Part shown: one piece after another, positions 1-5,345 of the stretch
How positions within the stretch are numbered: position 1 is the stretch's first letter
How the letters are laid out: each line of letters starts with the position of its first letter
Assembly (NCBI GenBank): GCA_024278395.1
Contig: JAJRTG010000012.1
Span: 1-16,791, forward strand
DNA from: Fidelibacterota bacterium
GTDB taxonomy: Bacteria; Bipolaricaulota; Bipolaricaulia; UBA7950; UBA9294
DNA length: 16,791 bases
Direction of reading: 5' to 3'
The notes under the pieces: model-generated
What the model saw: the letters and a program-made list of their open reading frames with translations, nothing else
Told to the model about the DNA's origin: nothing
Database searches by the model: none
Translations under genes and position numbers: made by a program

Positions 1-54
1 GATATCAATCAAGCTGGTCCCGATGCTCCCAGCCCCAACCACTATCATGTACAA
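1..54 (-). CDS. N-terminus of a Rossmann-fold NAD-binding protein, probably TrkA/KtrA-type K+ uptake regulator (partial)
   Basis: Only the first 18 codons are inside the window; the gene continues beyond position 1. The minus strand reads MYMIVVGAGSIGTSLIDI from a TTG at 54, or from an ATG at 48. The GxGxxG turn (VGAGSIG) directly after one hydrophobic strand is the dinucleotide-binding start of a Rossmann fold, and an MY-hydrophobic-VGAG opening is typical of TrkA-N subunits of potassium transporters. The TTG is preferred because GAGGAGGG (61-68) lies about 6 nt upstream; the ATG would give a longer spacing. A promoter lies at 80-108. Other Rossmann proteins (dehydrogenases, for example) cannot be excluded from 18 residues. 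Confidence 0.55.
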   Translation of the reverse strand, partial: MYMIVVGAGSIGTSLIDI

Positions 55-79
55 ATCAATCCCTCCTCAAGCCAAAATT

Positions 80-108
80 ATGATAGCACAGATGAGATCG
101 ATGGTCAA
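80..108 (-). promoter_or_regulatory. Sigma70-type promoter of the TrkA-like gene
   Basis: On the minus strand there is a TTGACC -35 box (103-108), a 17-nt spacer and a TATCAT -10 box (80-85). Transcription would start near 73, giving a leader of about 20 nt that contains the GAGGAGGG ribosome binding site (61-68). Box quality, spacing and position all agree. Confidence 0.7.
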
Positions 109-247
109 CGGAGCCAACTCCCCGTTTGTCCCCCCTTGCTTTCGGAGCGTCGCCCTGGACTTCGTGAGCCGACGCAAGCACCTCGGAGGGATGCCGGGCA
201 GCGGCAAGGCCTATCAACCGTTGACAGAGAAGAGCCCCGTTGGATAG

Positions 248-272
248 AAAAGGAGCCCAGCCTGAGCTGGGC
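248..272 (-). terminator. Intrinsic terminator of the secreted acidic-repeat gene
   Basis: A perfect 7-bp stem, GCCCAGC (255-261) and GCTGGGC (266-272), closes a 4-nt loop. On the minus strand it is followed by TCC and a TTTT run (248-251). It lies about 30 nt after the stop codon of the minus-strand gene ending at 302. The U-tract is short, so termination may be incomplete. Confidence 0.65.
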
Positions 273-301
273 CCCACCCTGGCGCGCTGGGAGATGGTCG
301 G

Positions 302-1288
302 TTACTTCTTCCCTTTCTTGCCGGTCCCCCCGTGCTTGTGCCCCGATCCGTGGGAGGCTCCTTCGTCCTCGTCTTCGTCCGTGGTGGTGGGAGGCGAGGC
401 CTCTATCTCCTCGTCATCGTCGGCGGGGGGCTGATTGCCCCACTCCGGCCCCTCGTCCCTCGGCTGCTTCTTGTCCATAGCAGGAGGAATGATGACTTGC
501 ATATCCCCACCCGTATCGCTGGGGGGCTGGTGTCCCCATTCCGGTTTGTCTTCCGGTTGCTTCTTGTCCGCATGATTGGGGATGAACGTTTCCGCGTCCT
601 CCCCCTTGTCGCCGGGAAGCTGGTCCAGCGCCGGCTCGTTCTCTGCCCGGTCCATGACCGCTTTCATCGACGGTGTTTCCTCTTCATCGTTGGAATTGGA
701 TAGCCCTTGAGACGCATCCTCATTCATCCCGTGCCGGACGGCCTCTATGATCTCTTCCGGTCTTTCTCCCGGCATGGCCCTGTCGAGATGCTGCAATGCC
801 TTGTCAAGTATGTCTTCCGCCGGGGTCCATGCGGTTGCCAGCTCCGCGAGTTGAGTGACCAGATCGGTCAACTCTTCAGGGGTGTAACCGGCTGCCTGCC
901 CATAGGCGAGGAGTTCGTGAAGCTTCTCTCCATACGCCCCCCGATCGAGCATCTCGGTCAGGCCGAGCGCGAGCTGCAGGGCCTCCTCTACTCTGGATTG
1001 ATCCCACTGCGCCGTCCACGCCAGGACCTCCCCGAGGAGATCCGGATCCAGTTTGATGGACCGGTGCTGTCGGAGCTGTTCTTGCAGCTCTTCCTTGAGG
1101 CGCTCTTTAACTCGTTCGCAGAGGACCTGCGAGGAGGTCTGTAGCTGTTCTGCTTTTGCGCAGGCCTGATCCAGTGCAAGGAAGAGCTGGTCCGGCGTTG
1201 TAATCTCAACAGGCGTGGCCCAAGCCCCTAATCCCAAAGAGAGGACCGTTCCCAAAACCATGATTGCGCCCAACATCCATTTCGGCAT
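302..1288 (-). CDS. Secreted helical protein with an acidic repeated C-terminal tail, function unknown
   Basis: This 328-residue protein is not one I recognise. Residues 1-24 form a Sec signal peptide (Lys at 3, a hydrophobic core, then AWA before the likely cut at 24/25), so it should reach the periplasm or cell surface. Residues 30-190 are rich in Leu, Glu and Gln and look all-helical. From about 195 the chain is acidic and disordered. It contains two imperfect copies of a unit of about 26 residues, 31 residues apart (236-261 and 267-292), each with DKKQP, PEWG and QPP. The end has a DEDEDE stretch, His-Gly residues and a basic GKKGKK terminus. The ATG at 1288 has an AAGGAGGT ribosome binding site (1294-1301), its own promoter and a terminator, so it appears monocistronic. 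The tail may bind metal or a polymer, but that is a guess. Confidence 0.8.
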   Translation of the reverse strand: MPKWMLGAIMVLGTVLSLGLGAWATPVEITTPDQLFLALDQACAKAEQLQTSSQVLCERVKERLKEELQEQLRQHRSIKLDPDLLGEVLAWTAQWDQSRVEEALQLALGLTEMLDRGAYGEKLHELLAYGQAAGYTPEELTDLVTQLAELATAWTPAEDILDKALQHLDRAMPGERPEEIIEAVRHGMNEDASQGLSNSNDEEETPSMKAVMDRAENEPALDQLPGDKGEDAETFIPNHADKKQPEDKPEWGHQPPSDTGGDMQVIIPPAMDKKQPRDEGPEWGNQPPADDDEEIEASPPTTTDEDEDEGASHGSGHKHGGTGKKGKK

Positions 1289-1354
1289 GATCTACCTCCT
1301 TCCTTTCCGGGCTCAACGAGAAATCATCGTGCTCGGTGCATCCGTAACAATTAT

Positions 1355-1383
1355 ATTCTATCACGAAATAGAACGCCCGTCAA
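1355..1383 (-). promoter_or_regulatory. Promoter of the secreted acidic-repeat gene
   Basis: On the minus strand there is a TTGACG -35 box (1378-1383), a 17-nt spacer and a TAGAAT -10 box (1355-1360). The predicted start near 1348 leaves a leader of about 60 nt before the ATG at 1288. Confidence 0.7.
1356..1373. promoter_or_regulatory. Possible operator palindrome inside the promoter
   Basis: TTCTAT and ATAGAA arms (6 bp each, perfect) surround a 6-nt centre. The 18-bp site fills most of the promoter spacer and covers the -10 box. A repressor bound there would block RNA polymerase. Only its symmetry and position support this; the protein is unknown and a chance palindrome in AT-rich DNA is possible. 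Confidence 0.4.
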
Positions 1384-1488
1384 GCAACGGATTTGTACAC
1401 TGGAGCGGTTCGCAGAAGAGGCAGGCGGGCCGCGTTACGTTATTCACTCACGTGGAATAGTGCCGATAATTGTCGGGAGATGTTGTAA

Positions 1489-1858
1489 AGCAGGGGCAAA
1501 AAGTTGCCTGGCACCTTTTTCGACCTTATCGGCCTCGGGGCCGGCTCCACCCCCACCGGTGACGACGTCCTCGTCGGGATCCTTGCCGGGATGTCCCTCT
1601 TCGAAGGCATCGACCCCCAAGCGGACGAGGTCCTAGCACGACTCCGCACTGGGATTAAGAAGATCGCCCGCACCCCTCCGCACAGATGCTCCTCTTCGCG
1701 TGCGATCGATCCCTCCCCGAGCCGCTCTTCGCGCTGCTGGAAGGCCTTACTCTTCCGCGGGCGTTTCAGAGGCCGACCTCCTGGAAGGGGCCGAGCGCGT
1801 CGCTCAGCTAGGCCATCACTCCGGAATTGCCATCCTCTCAGGCTTGCCAGAATCTCTG
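1489..1858 (+). pseudogene. Remnant of a DUF2877 (AllH-like) gene, 5' truncated and frameshifted twice
   Basis: Three pieces in different frames line up in the order expected of the DUF2877 family, which includes AllH of oxamate carbamoyltransferase. From about 1504, frame 1 reads LIGLGAGSTPTGDDVLVG, the family's conserved G-x-G-x-TP-x-GDD signature. From about 1686, frame 3 reads MLLFACDRSLPEPLFALLEG, matching the following helical part. From about 1751, frame 2 reads SEADLLEGAERVAQLGHHSG and then a further ILSG, matching the conserved C-terminal GH-x-SG motif. A stop codon (1486-1488) lies just before the first piece and the N-terminal half is missing. No ribosome binding site or start fits. 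The gene is dead unless there are several sequencing errors. Confidence 0.7.
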
Positions 1859-1936
1859 AGCGCTCACAAAATGCTGGATTGCAAGACCCGACACCATTTT
1901 TCCAAAATGCAATGGTACACCCCAAATTTGCGCTTT

Positions 1937-3190
1937 TTATAGCCCTTGGTTCCCCCGAAGCAGTCTTTGAACAACAGCCTCGATTTCGTCAACGCGTAGC
2001 TCGTCAAACTCTCCGTGGGGCCGAATGCACCGAAACGCAGCCCACGCTTCGTCCATGGCCGCGATAGTTCCGTCCGGGGCAATGATGATCAATCCATAGG
2101 TTCTTCGATACAAGGAGGTTAAGGCCGGATCCACAACGTAGTAAATTCCTGTCGACGGCAATGTATTCAGCTCTTCACGTGCCACCTTGCCAGGAACAAC
2201 CGCGATCATGGTAACGGATCTCAATGAACGGAGCACGTTATAAATGGAGACCAGGCGCTTCAAGAAATGCTTGTTCGTTACGCACGTATCGCATGCCCCC
2301 CCAGCCAGAGTTGGAAGAAAGTATAATACGACCGCTTGGCCTTTGAACATCGAGAGATCCAGTCGCTCGCCTGAAATGGAGATCGTACTGAATGCCGGGG
2401 CCAATTCCCCCCTTGCAATCCGGGGCCGCGCTGGTGCAGATCCTATCTCCTCAAGTGAAAGCGTCTCACCCCAAGCTGACACAGAGGTGATCCTGTATCT
2501 TGTTGTGCCAATCTGAACGTCTTCTCCAGGGCCGAAAACTTCATGGGATCCTGGCAGCGAATCGATCCGTCCGTCGAAGTCCCCATCCACCGCAACAACT
2601 AGGTGTGACACGTCATACGTTCCATTGGAGAGCAGGCTCGTTATCGCGATGGGAACGGATATTCCCTCCAGTTTCAATATCCCCCTGCGCTGGCAGAATC
2701 CCGAGTAGCCAACGATATAGTCATCCAACTCGTACGAATACAATGCGGTAATATTAATGTGCAACTGTGACCGCACGACCGAGTCTCCGTTCTGGTACTC
2801 GCCAACAACGGTTACAAACCAAGTGTACGATCTGCTGTCGATCTGTTCTCGGGATGTAACAATGTCATTATCTACAAGGTTCTCGTTGTTATCGGCGTCA
2901 ACGACAATTTGCGGAGTCGCACCTTGAAGGAACGCAAACGAAATGCCCGGATCTTCAGACGTTCCTATTGGCATTAGCCCGAATCTAATTTGATAAGCAC
3001 TGTTGCTTGCCCATTCTCGCCATCCTGCAAGCGGCTCAACAGGCTCGTCCGTGAGAAGAACAGTTTCAACAGCTATTCCAGCGCTCAGGAGAGGCCAGGG
3101 AATCATCTCATTGAGAACCACGGTTTCACCAACAGCGGTCCAACCGGCCAAGAATGCTACGGCAATAAAGATAACTATAGTTCGGTACAT
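1937..3190 (-). CDS. Exported protein with C-terminal redoxin (AhpC/TSA-thioredoxin-like) domain
   Basis: The start chosen is the ATG at 3190 (417 residues). It opens with a signal peptide or anchor (MYRTIVIFIAVAFLAGWTAVG), whereas the longer frame from a TTG at 3328 would put 46 hydrophilic residues in front and overlap the upstream gene heavily. Residues about 25-260 are beta-rich and carry two EF-hand-like acidic loops, DADNNENLVDND (97-108) and DGDFDGRID (202-210). From about 261 there is a redoxin domain: GELAPAFS at its start, then a hydrophobic strand (VVLYFLP) and a CDTC motif (300-303) at the thioredoxin active-site position. It probably reduces or rearranges disulfides, or detoxifies peroxides, outside the cytoplasm. 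The ATG overlaps the end of the Cys-rich gene (stop at 3175) by 16 nt, so translation is probably coupled. No good ribosome binding site is visible. Confidence 0.7.
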   Translation of the reverse strand: MYRTIVIFIAVAFLAGWTAVGETVVLNEMIPWPLLSAGIAVETVLLTDEPVEPLAGWREWASNSAYQIRFGLMPIGTSEDPGISFAFLQGATPQIVVDADNNENLVDNDIVTSREQIDSRSYTWFVTVVGEYQNGDSVVRSQLHINITALYSYELDDYIVGYSGFCQRRGILKLEGISVPIAITSLLSNGTYDVSHLVVAVDGDFDGRIDSLPGSHEVFGPGEDVQIGTTRYRITSVSAWGETLSLEEIGSAPARPRIARGELAPAFSTISISGERLDLSMFKGQAVVLYFLPTLAGGACDTCVTNKHFLKRLVSIYNVLRSLRSVTMIAVVPGKVAREELNTLPSTGIYYVVDPALTSLYRRTYGLIIIAPDGTIAAMDEAWAAFRCIRPHGEFDELRVDEIEAVVQRLLRGNQGL

Positions 3191-3635
3191 GCGCAGTACC
3201 CGTCGTTCCAACCATTGCCCGCGAAGATTACATTTATCCAGCATGACGTCTGGGTGTATACTCTTCCTGAACCATTCTTTGAGTTCGAGCAATACGTCGT
3301 ACTTATCCAAAGATGAACGACCGTGCAATCGCCGACGGCTGATATGCTGATTGGTAGATCATGCCGACCTTGTTCGTCATATCCGTACCGCTCATATGAC
3401 GCTTTGGTCCAGCACTTCCAGCCCGTATCCCATTGGTCACAGTTCCCAAGGCAGTAAACTAGAGAGCATCCAGAATCGAACATGCTCTCAGTGTAGAATT
3501 GGTCTAATGGCATGAATAGAGGTAGGCGTCGGCCAGTCGAACCTAGAGGATCGATGCGTTCCGCAACAGTATTTACACCTAATACAAAGGTAGCGACAAC
3601 CAGTAACGCTACAACCCTAACCCATTTTTTTTCAT
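3175..3635 (-). CDS. Small secreted Cys-rich protein; start codon out of frame at an A8 run
   Basis: From the TGG at 3624 an open frame runs to TAG (3175-3177). It encodes a signal-peptide core (VRVVALLVVATFVLGVNTVA) and then a mature domain with nine cysteines, including CSLVYCLGNC and a terminal CAC. The natural start is the ATG at 3633-3635, followed by eight A residues. In the ATG frame translation stops after eight codons (TAG). One extra A would give Met-Lys-Lys-Lys-Trp and a 153-residue secreted protein. No other start exists in the long frame before an upstream stop. Either the run is miscounted, the gene is mutated, or slippage on the A run makes the protein. A G-rich stretch (AGGGGGTGG) sits upstream of the ATG, and a strong promoter lies at 3664-3692. 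I do not recognise the family; cotranscription with a redoxin suggests disulfide chemistry. Confidence 0.6.
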
Positions 3636-3663
3636 AATGTGTACCACCCCCTTAATTTACATA

Positions 3664-3692
3664 AGTATACATTATAATTCTAAGTTTGTCAA
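3664..3692 (-). promoter_or_regulatory. Strong sigma70-type promoter of the Cys-rich/redoxin operon
   Basis: A consensus TTGACA -35 box (3687-3692), a 17-nt spacer and a TATACT -10 box (3664-3669) lie on the minus strand. The start would be near 3657, about 20 nt before the ATG at 3635. This is among the best promoters in the window, which argues that the operon was or is expressed. Confidence 0.8.
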
Positions 3693-3780
3693 GAAACGAA
3701 GTGCCTCATTGAAATGGTTACCGAAAGATGGCAGGATGCCTCAAAAAAATTGGGTCACGTTCTGTCAAGTGGTATATATG

Positions 3781-3807
3781 TGCAGTAGTCACGACTTGAT
3801 CTGACAG
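3781..3807 (+). repeat. Left terminal inverted repeat of the IS481-like element
   Basis: This 27-bp copy starts TGCAG and ends ATCTGACAG. It matches the right copy at 20 of 27 positions, with a fully conserved inner block ATCTGACAG and ACTT. Confidence 0.75.
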
Positions 3808-3882
3808 AGTGACCTAGAAAAGAGGTGGTCACGGCGTATCCTTTCCGGGAAGCAAAAACAACCAGAAAGGAGAGATAACACC

Positions 3883-4651
3883 ATGACCACCGCAGAGAAG
3901 CTTATCAAATCCAAGATGAACTTGCTAGACCTAGCGGCATATCTGAAGAACGTATCAGAGGCATGTCGAGTAATGGGCTACAGCCGGGACACGTTCTACC
4001 GGGTGAAGAAGGCATATGAGGAAGGCGGAATGGAGGCTCTGAAGGAGAAGAGCCTCCGCAAGCCAAACATCAAGAACCGAGTGAGTGAGGAGGTGGAAGG
4101 AGCGGTTGTTGCGTTTACGCTGGAGGAGCCAGCGTTTGGGCAGAAGCGGGCGTCGGACACACTGCGCCAGCGAGGCGTGTTCATCTCGCTGGCTGGAGTG
4201 CGGTGTGTATGGCTGCGGCACGGGTTGGAGACGTTCGCCAAGCGTCTAAAGCGATGGTCTGCGGGTACTGCGCATTCTTACTGATCGGGGAACGGAGTAC
4301 TGTGAGAGGGTGGACAAGCACGACTACCAGCTCTATCTGACACTAAACGACATTGACCACACGAAGACCAAGGCGAAAAGTCCGCAGACCAATGAGATTT
4401 GCGAGCGGTTCCACAAGACGATCTTAGATGAATTCTATCGGGTGGCGTTCCGCAAGAAGATCTACCGCAGCTTGGAAGAGCTACAGAAGGATCTTGACCA
4501 CCGGCTGGAGCGCTACAACAACGCGCGAGTGCACCAAGGAAAGCGATGTCAGGGCCGAACGCCAATGGAGACGTTTCGGGAGAACGAAGAGTTGGCGAAG
4601 GAGAAAATCTGGGCTATGATGAAGGAGGATCGTCTGACAGCTACGGCTTAG
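3883..4651 (+). pseudogene. IS481-family transposase with internal deletion and frameshift
   Basis: The N-terminal piece (3883 to about 4250) starts with ATG after AAGGAG and reads an HTH region (LLDLAAYLKNVSEACRVMGY, SRDTFYRVKKAYEEGG) and then VRCVWLRHGLETFAKRLK, as in IS481 transposases. From about 4269 a different frame resumes with LRILTDRGTEYC and then KSPQTNEICERFHKTILDEF and YNNARVHQGKRC, the second half of the rve (DDE) catalytic domain. The second Asp (TDRG) and the Glu (NEICERF) are present, but the first Asp and about 100 residues are gone. The joint near 4250-4268 shifts the frame. It cannot make an active transposase. Confidence 0.85.
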
Positions 4652-4677
4652 CCAGACACCAGCCCCGGGAAGGGCGA

Positions 4678-4704
4678 CTGTCAGATTAAGTGTTGGTCAC
4701 TACA
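4678..4704 (-). repeat. Right terminal inverted repeat of the IS481-like element
   Basis: Read on the minus strand it starts TGTAG and ends ATCTGACAG, pairing with the left copy at 3781-3807. It also supplies the last codons and the stop of the truncated membrane-protein frame. Confidence 0.75.
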
Positions 4705-4821
4705 GATAATTCTCACTACCCGCAGGTTGAACGGGCCAAACCCATGCTTCATTTTGACTAAAGAGCCAATTAGAGCAACCGCTCCAAATACAGCAATTAT
4801 CCACATTAGCTGTTGTGCCAT
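4681..4821 (-). pseudogene. Small membrane protein truncated by the IS
   Basis: An ATG at 4821, preceded by GGAGGGA, opens a 46-codon frame. Residues 5-22 (LMWIIAVFGAVALIGSLV) form a transmembrane helix, followed by KMKHGFGPFNLRVV and the start of a second hydrophobic segment (RII). Codons after 39 lie inside the IS right repeat and read CSDQHLI before TGA, so the native C-terminus is lost. The other side of the IS reads a hydrophilic stretch that does not look like the missing helix, so the rest was probably deleted. A good promoter sits at 4864-4892. The short fusion product may still be expressed. I cannot name the family. Confidence 0.55.
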
Positions 4822-4863
4822 CACGCTCCCTCCCGATTCATTTGTCTCAATCTAACAATGTTT

Positions 4864-4892
4864 ATTATACAATTCCACAACATAGATGTCAT
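4864..4892 (-). promoter_or_regulatory. Promoter of the truncated membrane-protein gene
   Basis: On the minus strand there is an ATGACA -35 box (4887-4892), a 17-nt spacer and a perfect TATAAT -10 box (4864-4869). The start near 4857 gives a leader of about 36 nt carrying the GGAGGGA site. Confidence 0.7.
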
Positions 4893-4967
4893 GTCAAAGA
4901 ACAGCAAACGACATCTCTATCCTATCATATCTCTTATGATATCGAGCGCACCACTGGAGGCCAACTC

Positions 4968-5264
4968 TTACTTCATGCCCTCCTCGACAACGCGGATTCC
5001 CTCGCTGGTCAGACCGTACAGCTATAGATTAGTTGATCAATCTGTTTGTCGGTGGACAACGTCCTTGTACGCCTCGGCATAGCCCTGCTCGTTATCGATA
5101 TCCCAGCCGAGGGCCTTAAAGAATGGATCGATGAATTCCAACCTGACTTGGGCTTCGTTACACTCGTTGGAGCGATAGGCGTCGCGGTTACTTTCAAACC
5201 GCTCGACCAGCTCGACGACTTCTTGAGGAGCGTGTAGTCTTGGCTCGCTTGCGTTATCTTCCAT
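4968..5264 (-). pseudogene. Remnant of a type IIG restriction-modification enzyme: both ends fused, centre deleted
   Basis: The first 69 codons from the ATG at 5264 read like the N-terminus of Eco57I-type combined endonuclease-methyltransferases: VRLEFIDPFFKALGWDIDNE then QGYAEAYKDVV. The expected nuclease and N6-adenine methylase domains (hundreds of residues) are absent. The sequence passes directly into KQIDQLIY (other frame, about 5024-5050) and then LYGLTSEGIRVVEEG (4968-5021), which resembles the usual C-terminus of the same family (QIDxLVYxLYGLTxEEI). One base is missing between TAT and CTG at 5022-5023, separating the last two pieces. A stop (TGA) closes the first frame at 5037. The gene is dead; what remains is a scar of a large internal deletion. 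Confidence 0.75.
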
Positions 5265-5345
5265 ATGTGATGATTAGTTTATAACGTTACACATTCCCAG
5301 ACAAGTGAAGGCAAGGTTGGGGGATTGTGGTCTTCCGGCGCCGGG

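Larger units (their letters stand above)
3781..4704 (+). mobile_element. Defective IS481-like insertion sequence (924 bp)
   Basis: The element is bounded by imperfect 27-bp inverted repeats starting with TG (3781-3807 and 4678-4704, 20 of 27 matching). It holds one transposase gene of IS481 type that has lost its centre. The expected intact size is about 300 bp greater, judged from the missing protein part. No clear target-site duplication is seen: the left flank ends in TATATATG and the right flank begins GATAATTC. This fits an old insertion followed by flanking change. The element interrupts a minus-strand membrane-protein gene on its right side. Confidence 0.8.

Noticed and set aside
221..250. 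TTGACA followed by TAGAAA on the plus strand, a possible promoter
   Set aside because: The -10 box is poor with an 18-nt spacer, it overlaps the minus-strand terminator, and it would read only antisense to the 302-1288 gene.
1888..1915. ACCATT/AATGGT hairpin after the redoxin gene, as a terminator
   Set aside because: The stem is weak (6 bp, AT-rich, long loop) and no T-run follows on the minus strand.
1440..1925. A 161-codon minus-strand frame across the DUF2877 remnant
   Set aside because: It has no recognisable motif, while the plus strand carries three family blocks; it is open only by chance in decaying sequence.
3191..3328. A longer redoxin start at the TTG at 3328
   Set aside because: It would bury the signal peptide 46 residues inside and overlap most of the end of the Cys-rich gene in another frame.
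3715..3780. In-frame continuation of the truncated membrane protein on the left side of the IS
   Set aside because: The frame (HIYHLTERDPIF onward) is open for about 20 codons but is hydrophilic and does not complete the second transmembrane helix.
5335..5344. CCGGCGCCGG palindrome just after the Lpt fusion stop codon, as a terminator
   Set aside because: There is no loop and no U-tract; 10-bp GC palindromes are common in such DNA.
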